From an uncultured Arcobacter sp. (GTDB taxonomy: Bacteria; Campylobacterota; Campylobacteria; Campylobacterales; Arcobacteraceae): a stretch of DNA of 5,853 bases. Position 1 is the stretch's first letter. Every line of letters begins with the position of its first letter. Under the pieces are notes generated by a model that was given only the letters and a program-made list of their open reading frames with translations, was not told the DNA's origin and ran no database searches. Position numbers and translations under genes: made by a program. Of the stretch, positions 1-5,830 are shown piece after piece. The stretch spans positions 1 to 5,853 of the forward strand of contig CALMBI010000182.1 of NCBI GenBank assembly GCA_937860115.1, written 5' to 3'.

Positions 1-14
1 AGAGTATGCTTTGC

Positions 15-1181
15 ATGAAATATAAAATCACTTACCAAGAAAATGGTAAATTAAAAATAAAAGTGATCTCATCACTAGAAGATGCAAATCTAAATATCAT
101 CTCAATCCAAAAAGTATCCTCTTTTTGGAGTATAAATGATCTTTTTGTCTATAAGCATGATAAAGAGATAACACTTCTTATGTATGAGATAAGCCTTATG
201 CTCAAATCAAAATTACCCCTTAAAGATGTTATCGAGATATTATTGCAAACACCTTCAAGTGATTTTCAAAAAAAGATTTTACTTACAATTGATAAGAGTT
301 TGCAAGATGGAAAACCAATCTTCCAATCACTTCAAAAAGAGCACAAAAAACTAGGATATCTTCCGATTTTATTTTTTCAATTGGGGGAACGAAATAGTAA
401 TTTAGAAGAAGCGATCTCTTCATTGCACACTATTTTAGAGCAGAAGCAAAAAATGAAAGAAAAAATCAAATCTGCCTTGCAATATCCAATTATCTTGGTT
501 GTCGCATTTTTTATAGCGATTGGATTTATACTCGGATATGTTGTACCGCAGTTTGAAACTATGTACGCTCAGTTTGGATCAAATTTACCCTATAGCACAA
601 AGGTATTGTTAGAAATAAAACAGATAGTAGTTCAACATTTTATATTTATTTGTATAGGGGTAGCTGTACTATTTAGCGGAGGAGTGTTATTTATCAAAAA
701 TAATAAATACACGATTGATAAAATAAAATTTCACACTATCCCTTATTTTAGTCGGTTGCTTCAAACATTTATCTTTTTTGAATTTTTTCTAACAATCTCT
801 CTTTTGGTAAAATCCAAACACAAACTACAAGATGCCTTGGTATATGGAAAACAAATAGGGGATAATCAATATTTTACACAAAAAATATCGCAAGTAATCG
901 ATGAGATAAGTGATGGGTATTGTGTATCAAAAAGTTTTACAAACAGTAATATTTTTGATCATCTTACTTTACGTTTAATAATCATAGGTGAAAATAGCAA
1001 TTCATTAGAATCAGTTTTGGAAGATCTTGCAAGTTTCTTTCAAAAACAGCTTGACAAAAGAATAGAAAATTTTACAGCGTTTATAAATCCTTTTTTAATT
1101 TTTAGTATCTCTGGTGTTATTTTGTGGCTTGTATTAGCTATTATGTCTCCAATATGGGAGATGGGCAACTTTATAAAATAG
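15..1181 (+). CDS. Type II secretion/type IV pilus/competence inner-membrane platform protein (GspF/PilC/CtsF family)
   Basis: Polytopic inner-membrane protein of the T2SSF family, which forms the platform beneath pseudopilus or DNA-uptake machines and works with a GspE-type ATPase. I see an N-terminal beta-rich region (about residues 1-50), a first T2SSF domain (about 55-182), a second (about 254-382), and three hydrophobic helices at about 161-181, 212-231 and 360-381 (numbered from the ATG at base 6). Family hallmarks are the YP before helix 1, the VVPQFETMYAQFG stretch after it, LPYSTKVLL, and the C-terminal INPF...MSPIWEM segment. Length of about 390 residues is normal. The start is uncertain: ATG at 6 has no room for a binding site, ATG at 15 has a weak AGAG at 1-4, and the true start could lie left of the window. 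The neighbouring folE does not help separate a type II secretion role from a natural-transformation role such as Campylobacter CtsF; an upstream GspE-like gene is expected but not visible. Confidence 0.88.
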   Translation: MKYKITYQENGKLKIKVISSLEDANLNIISIQKVSSFWSINDLFVYKHDKEITLLMYEISLMLKSKLPLKDVIEILLQTPSSDFQKKILLTIDKSLQDGKPIFQSLQKEHKKLGYLPILFFQLGERNSNLEEAISSLHTILEQKQKMKEKIKSALQYPIILVVAFFIAIGFILGYVVPQFETMYAQFGSNLPYSTKVLLEIKQIVVQHFIFICIGVAVLFSGGVLFIKNNKYTIDKIKFHTIPYFSRLLQTFIFFEFFLTISLLVKSKHKLQDALVYGKQIGDNQYFTQKISQVIDEISDGYCVSKSFTNSNIFDHLTLRLIIIGENSNSLESVLEDLASFFQKQLDKRIENFTAFINPFLIFSISGVILWLVLAIMSPIWEMGNFIK

Positions 1182-1183
1182 TT

Positions 1184-1192
1184 TGCTATAAT
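1184..1192 (+). promoter_or_regulatory. Predicted folE promoter, extended -10 box
   Basis: TGCTATAAT is a perfect TG-extended -10 element lying three bases after the stop codon of the secretion gene. No convincing -35 is seen; upstream is AT-rich, as is usual for sigma-70 promoters in this phylum. Transcription would start near 1199, leaving a leader of about 28 bases before folE. Read-through from the upstream gene is also possible. Confidence 0.6.
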
Positions 1193-1226
1193 CTATCTAT
1201 AAATACAACAAGATATAGGGTTTAAA

Positions 1227-1781
1227 ATGGAAAATGCAGTTAAAGAGATACTAGAGCATATTGGTGAAGATATTACAAGAGAGGGGCTTATAGATACTCC
1301 AAAGAGAGTGAGAAAAGCGTGGGAATTTATGTGTGGTGGCTACAACCAAAATGCTCATGAGATTATCAATCAAGCACTTTTTACAACGACAAATGATGAG
1401 ATGGTTGTGGTAAAAGATATAGAATTTTATAGTATGTGTGAGCATCATATGTTACCAATTATTGGAAAAGTGCATGTGGCTTATATACCAGATGGAAAAG
1501 TTGTGGGACTAAGTAAAATTCCAAGAGTTGTAGATGTTTTTGCTAGACGTCTTCAAATTCAAGAACAACTTACGGAACAAATTTGTGATGCTATCAATGA
1601 AGCGATAAAACCAAAAGGGGTAGCAGTTGTGGTAGATGCAAGACATATGTGCATGGAGATGAGAGGGGTCGAAAAGATTTGTTCAACGACTGTAACTTCA
1701 GCTCTTAGAGGGTTATTTAAGAAAGATAAAAAAACGAAAGATGAGTTTTTAAGTATTATCTCTTCTTCGTTTCACAAATAA
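1227..1781 (+). CDS. folE: GTP cyclohydrolase I (type IA)
   Basis: Zinc enzyme that converts GTP to 7,8-dihydroneopterin triphosphate, the first step of tetrahydrofolate synthesis and a source for queuosine-type deazapurines; cytosolic homodecamer in known relatives. At 184 residues it matches the short bacterial form. The N-terminal helix has REGLIDTPKRVRKAWEFM (about 18-35). The zinc and catalytic motif CEHH is at 71-74 (Cys71 and His74 as ligands, His73 active site) and HMCM at 140-143 supplies His140 and the third ligand Cys142, matching E. coli Cys110, His113, His179 and Cys181 by family alignment from memory. GLSKIPRVVDVFARRLQ (94-110) is also diagnostic. The start is supported by AGGG at 1217-1220, six bases upstream. 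It has its own predicted promoter and faces a convergent gene one base away, so it is probably monocistronic. No anomaly seen. Confidence 0.97.
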   Translation: MENAVKEILEHIGEDITREGLIDTPKRVRKAWEFMCGGYNQNAHEIINQALFTTTNDEMVVVKDIEFYSMCEHHMLPIIGKVHVAYIPDGKVVGLSKIPRVVDVFARRLQIQEQLTEQICDAINEAIKPKGVAVVVDARHMCMEMRGVEKICSTTVTSALRGLFKKDKKTKDEFLSIISSSFHK

Positions 1782-1782
1782 T

Positions 1783-2322
1783 CTATTGTTTATTTTTTTT
1801 GATAATGTGATAAAAAAGTCTTTGAAAGAGTTTGATTTTCGAACTCTTTTTTCTTTGTAAGATATTTGTTATAAGTTGGATTTTTGTTCTAAAGAATTCT
1901 CTACCTTTTAGAAACAATTTATTTTTTTTGATTTTATGAATAAAATCGATAGTTAGATTGTAAATATATCTAAACCAATTTATACTTAAGAGTTGCTCTT
2001 TTGAGTTGTCAAGCACTGCAAATGCTATCGCAACAGGGATAAATTTCACAATATAAAGCACAACAAAGAATCCTACTAATCCTTTTGCTAATAGTGCAAG
2101 TGCATAGACCCCCATCAATTCAGAGATCACAAAAAATAGGATAAAAATAAAGAGTATAAAATATTTATTTTGGATTTTTATCCAAGCTAAGAAGGATTGA
2201 TAAAATTGGAGTGATTTAAACTCAGAGTACAGTGGCTTTAATAGTGTATCCCAAAAAAGATACTCTAATAATAAATATATAAATGCTAATAAGGATATAA
2301 AAAAGTTACGCAAAAATTTCAT
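1783..2322 (-). CDS. Uncharacterised three-helix inner-membrane protein with basic C-terminal tail
   Basis: Function unknown; 179 residues. Hydrophobic helices are visible at about 6-24, 54-72 and 78-104. The second and third are separated by only a short turn, so they probably form a hairpin. After residue 105 comes an amphipathic, strongly Lys/Arg-rich region to the C-terminus, probably cytoplasmic. LLEYLFWD (18-25), a Lys-containing turn before helix 3, and LLSINWFRYIY (111-121) resemble a widespread uncharacterised proteobacterial membrane family with an EEWLWD-like motif. That is memory, not a search. The ATG at 2322 has no Shine-Dalgarno sequence; a -10-like box six bases upstream could give a leaderless message. 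It follows the thioesterase by 34 bases on the same strand, so it may be the last gene of the acs run. Its 3' end nearly abuts folE and contains that gene's candidate terminator. Confidence 0.8.
   Translation of the reverse strand: MKFLRNFFISLLAFIYLLLEYLFWDTLLKPLYSEFKSLQFYQSFLAWIKIQNKYFILFIFILFFVISELMGVYALALLAKGLVGFFVVLYIVKFIPVAIAFAVLDNSKEQLLSINWFRYIYNLTIDFIHKIKKNKLFLKGREFFRTKIQLITNILQRKKSSKIKLFQRLFYHIIKKNKQ
1825..1852 (+). terminator. Candidate rho-independent terminator of folE, inside the convergent gene
   Basis: AAAGAGTT (1825-1832) pairs with AACTCTTT (1842-1849), extendable by a T-G wobble, with a loop of about 7 to 9 bases and a run of six T at 1847-1852 followed by CTTT. The T tract lies on the plus-strand side, so it would end folE transcripts about 45-70 bases past the stop. 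It lies within the 3' coding end of the opposing membrane-protein gene. The stem is short and AT-rich, hence moderate confidence. Confidence 0.45.
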
Positions 2323-2328
2323 AAAATG

Positions 2329-2334
2329 ATTTTA
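2329..2334 (-). promoter_or_regulatory. Possible -10 box for a leaderless transcript of the membrane-protein gene
   Basis: On the minus strand, TAAAAT (one mismatch from TATAAT) is followed by six bases and then the ATG. A start at the usual distance would fall on or beside the A of the start codon. The absence of any GGAG-like site upstream fits this reading, but AT-rich DNA yields such hexamers easily. Confidence 0.3.
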
Positions 2335-2373
2335 GCTAATCTGCGTAAAAAAGGTGCTAAAGTCGATTAGCTA
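2333..2373. repeat. Inverted repeat TAGCTAATC / GATTAGCTA
   Basis: Perfect 9-base arms at 2333-2341 and 2365-2373 are separated by 23 bases. The right arm lies in the last codons of the thioesterase gene and the left arm overlaps the -10-like box of the downstream membrane-protein gene. No T tract follows either arm on either strand, so it is not a classical terminator. It could be an RNA stem or a protein site. Confidence 0.45.
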
Positions 2374-2818
2374 TCCTAAGCTCTTTTCGTTTTTTACCAT
2401 CTTCAAATCTTCTTTTATCCTCCTCTGTTTCAAGTTCAAGTGGTGGAACTTTTACAGGTCGTCCCTCACTATCAACAGCAACCATCGTAAAATAACAACT
2501 ATTTGTATGGGTTACAATTCGTGAACGTATATCTTCACAAATAACTTTTATCCCAACTTCCATAGATGTATTTCCTACATAATTGATAGAAGCTAAAAAT
2601 GTTACAAGTGTTCCAACAGGAATAGGGTGTTTGAAAAGTACTTTATCAACTGAAAGTGTAACAACATAGTGTCCACTATATCTTGAAGCACATGCATAAG
2701 CGATCTCATCTAGATGTTTGAGTAAAAATCCTCCATGCACATTTCCTGTAAAATTAGCTTTATCAGGAGTCATTAAGAGATTCATCTCTAAGGTTTTGAG
2801 TTTATATGTTGAGTTCAT
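2357..2818 (-). CDS. Hotdog-fold acyl-CoA thioesterase (YciA/ACOT-like)
   Basis: Probably hydrolyses acyl-CoA thioesters to free acid and CoA in the cytosol; chain-length preference cannot be read from sequence. From the chosen start it has 153 residues. The hotdog signature is NFTGNVHGG (22-30), in which Asn22 and the GG turn lead into the central helix with LDEIAYACASRYSG (36-49; Asp37 is the likely catalytic acid). VVTLSVDKVLFKHPIPVGT (52-70) and TNSCYFTMVAVD (105-116) are the usual strands. The tail after about 128 is highly charged. The start at 2818 is chosen because AAGGA sits six bases upstream and homology begins there; an in-frame TTG at 2863 has no binding site. It lies 59 bases downstream of acs on the same strand, so it is probably co-transcribed. 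A related family member in Campylobacter jejuni (Cj0915, from memory) is a hexameric hotdog thioesterase. Confidence 0.88.
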   Translation of the reverse strand: MNSTYKLKTLEMNLLMTPDKANFTGNVHGGFLLKHLDEIAYACASRYSGHYVVTLSVDKVLFKHPIPVGTLVTFLASINYVGNTSMEVGIKVICEDIRSRIVTHTNSCYFTMVAVDSEGRPVKVPPLELETEEDKRRFEDGKKRKELRIANRL

Positions 2819-2824
2819 TTGAGT

Positions 2825-2847
2825 TCCTTTTTTCTTTTTAAAAAGGA
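2825..2847 (-). promoter_or_regulatory. Hairpin sequestering the thioesterase ribosome binding site
   Basis: In minus-strand RNA, UCCUUUUU (from 2847-2840) pairs perfectly with AAAAAGGA (from 2832-2825) across a 7-base loop. The right arm contains the AAGGA Shine-Dalgarno sequence of the thioesterase gene. No U tract follows, so it is not a terminator. The stem has only two G-C pairs and is weakly stable, so it may merely temper translation. Confidence 0.4.
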
Positions 2848-2854
2848 GTAAGAG

Positions 2855-2872
2855 TTTTACCAAATGGCAAAA
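2855..2872 (-). other. Second intercistronic hairpin just after acs
   Basis: Minus-strand RNA UUUUGCC (2872-2866) pairs with GGUAAAA (2861-2855) around a 4-base AUUU loop, using one G-U wobble. On the plus strand that position would be an A-C mismatch, so the fold favours the acs transcript. It begins a few bases after the acs stop. No U tract directly follows. It may protect or process the acs 3' end. Confidence 0.35.
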
Positions 2873-2877
2873 AGAGC

Positions 2878-4842
2878 TTACGCTCCTTTTACGATAGTTT
2901 CGATTTTTCCAACAATTGAAGGATCTTCAAGAGTTGAAGTATCTTGAGTGATAGCTTCACCTTTAGCGATACTTCTTAAAATTCTTCTCATGATTTTTCC
3001 TGATCTAGTTTTTGGAAGATCTGGAACATAAGCGATTTCATCACATACAGCTATAGCTCCGATCTCTGTTTTGATAATTTTATTGATCTCTTTAGAAAGC
3101 TCAAGTTCATCTGCTGTCTCATCTGCTTTTTCAGAAGCAAGTGTTTTAAGAACAACATATGCAAATATTCCCTCACCTTTAATTTCATGTGGTTTCCCTA
3201 CTACAGCCACTGCAGCTACATTTGGATGTTTTTTGATAGCAGATTCTACTTCAGCAGTTCCCATTCTGTGTCCACTTACATTGATAACATCATCAGTTCT
3301 ACCAGTGATTGTGATATACCCATCTTCACTCATCATAGCACCATCACCTGTAAAATAAACAGGTTTTCCATCTTTTTTACAGTCACCAAAGTATGATTTT
3401 ACAAATCTATCACCATCTCCCCAAATAGTTCTAATCATAGAAGGCCATGGTTTAGTGATACACATAAATCCTTTTTCACCGATCTCAGTTGGAGTACCAT
3501 CTGTATCGATGATCTCTGCCATAATTCCTGGAAGTGCAAATGTCGCACAAGCAGGTTTAATAGGAGTTGCTGCTGGAAGTGGAGAGATCATATGTCCACC
3601 AGTTTCTGTTTGCCAATATGTATCAACGATAGAGCATTGACTTCCACCAACCTCTTCATAGTACCATTTCCATGCTGGAGGATCGATAGGCTCACCAACA
3701 GTTCCAAGAATTCTTAAACTTGATAAGTCATATTTTGCTGGCTCATCTGCTCCCATTTTGTGAAGCATTCTGATTGCTGTTGGAGCTGTATAGAATTGAT
3801 TGATTTTATACTCTTCAACCATTTTCCAACATCTTCCAGCATCTGGGAAAGTAGGAACACCTTCAAACATCACTGTCGTTGCACCAGCTGCTAATGGTCC
3901 ATACACGATATAAGTGTGTCCTGTAATCCAACCAACATCCGCTGTACACCAATAAGTATCGTTATCTTTGATATCGAATACCCATTCCATAGTCATTTGA
4001 GCCCAAAGGATATATCCAGCACTACTATGTTGCACCCCTTTTGGTTTACCAGTTGATCCTGATGTATAGAGTAAGAAAAGTGGATCTTCACTATCCATCA
4101 TCTCAGGTTCACAAACACTTGATTCATTTTTGATAAGTTCATTATAACTATAATCTCTTCCAGCTACCCAAGTGATATCTTCACCATTTCTCTCAACTAC
4201 ACATACTTTTTTAACACACTCACATCCAGTTTTTAATGCTTCATCAACAACTGGTTTAAGCATATATGGACTTCCTTTTCTAAAAGCACCATCAGCAGTT
4301 ACAACAAGTTTTGCTTCAGCATCGATGATTCTATCTTTTAAAGCTTCTGCACTAAATCCACCAAATACGATAGAATGAATAGCTCCAATTTTTGCACAAG
4401 CAAGCATTGTAATAGCAGCTTCAGGGATCATTGGCATATAAACAACAACTCTGTCACCCTTTTTAATATCAAATTGATTTTTAAACATATTAGCTGTTTT
4501 GTTTACTTCATATGCCAATTCTCTATAAGTTAAGATTCTTTGATCTCCATTGTCACCTTCAAAAATAATAGCTGCTTTATTTTTTTTAGTATCTAGGTGT
4601 CTATCAACACATTGATGTGCGACATTCATCTTCCCACCAACAAACCATTTATAAAAAGGTGCATTTGATTCATCTAAAACAGTATCGTATGGTTTAAACC
4701 ACTTGATTTTTTCACTAGCAAATTTCCCCCATGTTCCTTCATAATCCTCTTTAAACTCATTCATTAGATCATGATACTCACACATATTTTTGAAAGCTGG
4801 ATTGTTAAATCTTGATTTTTTTGGCTCGAAAATATCGCTCAT
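2878..4842 (-). CDS. acs: Acetyl-CoA synthetase (AMP-forming acetate--CoA ligase)
   Basis: Activates acetate with ATP to acetyl-AMP, then transfers acetyl to CoA, giving acetyl-CoA, AMP and PPi; cytosolic, used for acetate assimilation. Length of 654 residues is full size for the family. The ANL-superfamily motifs are in order: P-loop YTSGSTGKPKG (259-269), VDTYWQTETGGHM (406-418) with Trp410 expected to limit the acyl pocket to acetate-sized substrates, YFTGD (496-500), hinge and CoA motif GRTDDVINVSGHR (514-526), and PKTRSGKIMRR (610-620). Lys616 of this last motif is the catalytic lysine that is reversibly acetylated in Salmonella Acs; whether that control exists here cannot be seen. The ATG at 4842 has GGAG eight bases upstream. 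It is the first gene of a probable minus-strand run with the thioesterase, and is preceded by a repeat-rich divergent control region. No broken motif seen. Confidence 0.98.
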   Translation of the reverse strand: MSDIFEPKKSRFNNPAFKNMCEYHDLMNEFKEDYEGTWGKFASEKIKWFKPYDTVLDESNAPFYKWFVGGKMNVAHQCVDRHLDTKKNKAAIIFEGDNGDQRILTYRELAYEVNKTANMFKNQFDIKKGDRVVVYMPMIPEAAITMLACAKIGAIHSIVFGGFSAEALKDRIIDAEAKLVVTADGAFRKGSPYMLKPVVDEALKTGCECVKKVCVVERNGEDITWVAGRDYSYNELIKNESSVCEPEMMDSEDPLFLLYTSGSTGKPKGVQHSSAGYILWAQMTMEWVFDIKDNDTYWCTADVGWITGHTYIVYGPLAAGATTVMFEGVPTFPDAGRCWKMVEEYKINQFYTAPTAIRMLHKMGADEPAKYDLSSLRILGTVGEPIDPPAWKWYYEEVGGSQCSIVDTYWQTETGGHMISPLPAATPIKPACATFALPGIMAEIIDTDGTPTEIGEKGFMCITKPWPSMIRTIWGDGDRFVKSYFGDCKKDGKPVYFTGDGAMMSEDGYITITGRTDDVINVSGHRMGTAEVESAIKKHPNVAAVAVVGKPHEIKGEGIFAYVVLKTLASEKADETADELELSKEINKIIKTEIGAIAVCDEIAYVPDLPKTRSGKIMRRILRSIAKGEAITQDTSTLEDPSIVGKIETIVKGA

Positions 4843-4880
4843 TTTTTATACTCCATAGGTTATTTATTTTGTTTTATTCT

Positions 4881-4886
4881 ATTATA
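4881..4886 (-). promoter_or_regulatory. Predicted acs promoter -10 box
   Basis: Minus-strand TATAAT, perfect to consensus, would start transcription near 4874 and give a leader of about 30 bases. A second perfect TATAAT on the minus strand at 4913-4918 is an alternative upstream start. No strong -35 is seen at the right distance; that place is taken by a direct repeat. Confidence 0.5.
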
Positions 4887-4895
4887 AATAGGTTA

Positions 4896-4915
4896 AATAG
4901 CATTTTAATAGCATT
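4896..4915. repeat. Direct repeat AATAGCATT, 11-base period
   Basis: AATAGCATT occurs at 4896-4904 and again at 4907-4915, exactly one helical turn apart (AATGCTATT twice in the acs direction). It covers the -35 zone of the predicted acs promoter. Same-face tandem sites of this kind are typical of response-regulator binding, but this is inference and the repeat is AT-rich. Confidence 0.5.
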
Positions 4916-4940
4916 ATAATTTTTCGGTTGAAGTTTTGTT

Positions 4941-5022
4941 AAAGTAAGAAGAAATAAGTTACTTTTCGTAACAAAAAAGTAACTCTTTAAAAAAAGAGAA
5001 ATAAAATTAAAACTTACTTTTT
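4941..5022. promoter_or_regulatory. Candidate operator cluster: four AAAAGTAA(C/G)T boxes in alternating orientation
   Basis: Box 1 AAAGTAAG at 4941-4948 (plus), box 2 AAAAGTAACT read on the minus strand at 4966-4957, box 3 AAAAGTAACT at 4975-4984 (plus), and box 4 AAAAGTAAGT on the minus strand at 5021-5012. Boxes 2 and 3 form a perfect 10-base inverted repeat with an 8-base spacer. GTTAC-N5-GTAAC at 4958-4972 adds a further half-site. The cluster lies about 70-145 bases upstream of the predicted acs start and upstream of rsuA, fitting an activator site for acs. A small hairpin, CTCTTT/AAAGAG (4983-4998), adjoins it. The protein that would bind is unknown. Confidence 0.5.
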
Positions 5023-5089
5023 CATGTACTACAAAAGAACATTTTTACAAAATTTCTCTTAGTCGCTATCGGATCTTTATTAGAATTTG

Positions 5090-5097
5090 TATAAAAT
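5090..5097 (+). promoter_or_regulatory. Predicted promoter -10 region of the pseudouridine synthase gene
   Basis: TATAAAAT preceded by TTTG looks like an extended -10 element, with a start expected near 5103 and a leader of about 20 bases. No clear -35 is seen. The gene's ribosome binding site is AAAGG at 5112-5116, six bases before the ATG. Confidence 0.5.
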
Positions 5098-5122
5098 CAC
5101 TAAAAATAACAAAAGGTAAAAG

Positions 5123-5803
5123 ATGAGTAGTAAAAGAATTGATGCATTTTTGTCAAAATTGGGTTATTGTACAAGAGGTGAAGCCAAGAAGTTTATGAAA
5201 ATTCACGAAGTGTGTGTAGATGAAAAGAGAGTCTATCAACCCTCTATTAAAGCACTTCACAGTGCAATAACTATTGACAAAGAGGTACTAGATCCTGAAA
5301 CGATTACAATTTTGATGCATAAACCAAGTGGAGTAGTGTGCTCTCATGATGATAGTGGAAAACTTATCTATTCACTTCTCCCTTCACAGTGGCAATACAG
5401 AAATCCAAAACTTTCAACTGTAGGAAGACTTGATCGTGATACAACAGGAGCAATTTTACTCACAGATGATGGGGAGCTCAATCATAAACTAACAAGCCCA
5501 AGATCAAATATCTCTAAAGTTTACAAAGTGACACTCGCTCATCCTTTAAAAGGTAATGAAGGAGATCTATTTGCAAGTGGAACACTTCTTTTAAATGGTG
5601 AGGAGAAACCTCTTTTATCAGCAAAACTTACAATAATCGATTCTACTACTGTATTATTAGAGATCGTTGAGGGAAAATATCATCAAGTAAAAAGAATGTT
5701 TGGTGCAGTTGAAAATAGAGTAGTTGCACTTCATCGGGTGAGTTTTGATAAATATAGTGTTGAGGATTTAGATGAGGGTCAATATATAATTTTAAACCAA
5801 TAA
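5123..5803 (+). CDS. rsuA: 16S rRNA pseudouridine synthase, RsuA family
   Basis: Isomerises a uridine to pseudouridine in small-subunit rRNA (U516 in E. coli for RsuA); cytosolic, acts during ribosome assembly. The 226-residue protein has an N-terminal S4-type RNA-binding domain (RIDAFLSKLGYCTRGEAKKF, 5-24) and a catalytic domain starting near 62. The active-site motif GRLDRDTTG is at 101-109 with the nucleophile Asp104, followed by ILLTDDGELNHKL (111-123). EGKYHQVKRMF (183-193) is the RsuA-type version of the second motif; RluB, RluE and RluF proteins usually have EGRNRQVRRM there, which favours RsuA over those. Length is normal (E. coli RsuA 231, from memory). The start is fixed by AAAGG six bases upstream. 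It is divergent from acs and ends at a strong terminator, so it is probably monocistronic. The exact target uridine is assumed from the family. Confidence 0.93.
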   Translation: MSSKRIDAFLSKLGYCTRGEAKKFMKIHEVCVDEKRVYQPSIKALHSAITIDKEVLDPETITILMHKPSGVVCSHDDSGKLIYSLLPSQWQYRNPKLSTVGRLDRDTTGAILLTDDGELNHKLTSPRSNISKVYKVTLAHPLKGNEGDLFASGTLLLNGEEKPLLSAKLTIIDSTTVLLEIVEGKYHQVKRMFGAVENRVVALHRVSFDKYSVEDLDEGQYIILNQ

Positions 5804-5830
5804 AAAAACAGGCTTTCACCTGCTTTTTTT
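5802..5830 (+). terminator. Rho-independent terminator, probably bidirectional
   Basis: CAGG (5809-5812) pairs with CCTG (5819-5822) around a 6-base loop, flanked by seven A at 5802-5808 and seven T at 5824-5830, which extend the stem after one A-C mismatch. It starts at the rsuA stop codon. The flanking A tract means it could also stop a minus-strand gene entering from the right. Confidence 0.8.

Noticed and set aside
1251..1448. 65-codon open frame antisense to folE
   Set aside because: It lies entirely opposite conserved folE coding sequence, has no homology I recognise and no convincing ribosome binding site.
1776..1795. AAATAA/TTATTT hairpin followed by a T run right after folE
   Set aside because: The stem is six A-T/T-A pairs only, too weak to be called a terminator; the hairpin at 1825-1852 is better.
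2819..2863. Longer thioesterase start at a TTG codon (adds 15 residues with a Lys-rich run)
   Set aside because: There is no binding site before the TTG, the added residues translate the intercistronic hairpins, and the ATG at 2818 has a strong AAGGA at ideal spacing.
3071..4378. Several plus-strand open frames of 61 to 95 codons antisense to acs
   Set aside because: They are shadows of the codon usage of acs, with Ser/Thr/Ile-rich nonsense translations. Two overlap each other, and the acs motifs on the other strand are intact.
4839..4856. Five-codon minus-strand upstream frame (MEYKK) whose TGA overlaps the acs ATG
   Set aside because: Its start has no ribosome binding site and its first bases are the acs Shine-Dalgarno itself, so it is most likely chance.
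4983..4998. CTCTTT/AAAGAG hairpin as a terminator or attenuator before acs
   Set aside because: The stem is six pairs and the minus-strand T tract is interrupted. It lies upstream of the predicted acs start, so there is no clear transcript to terminate.
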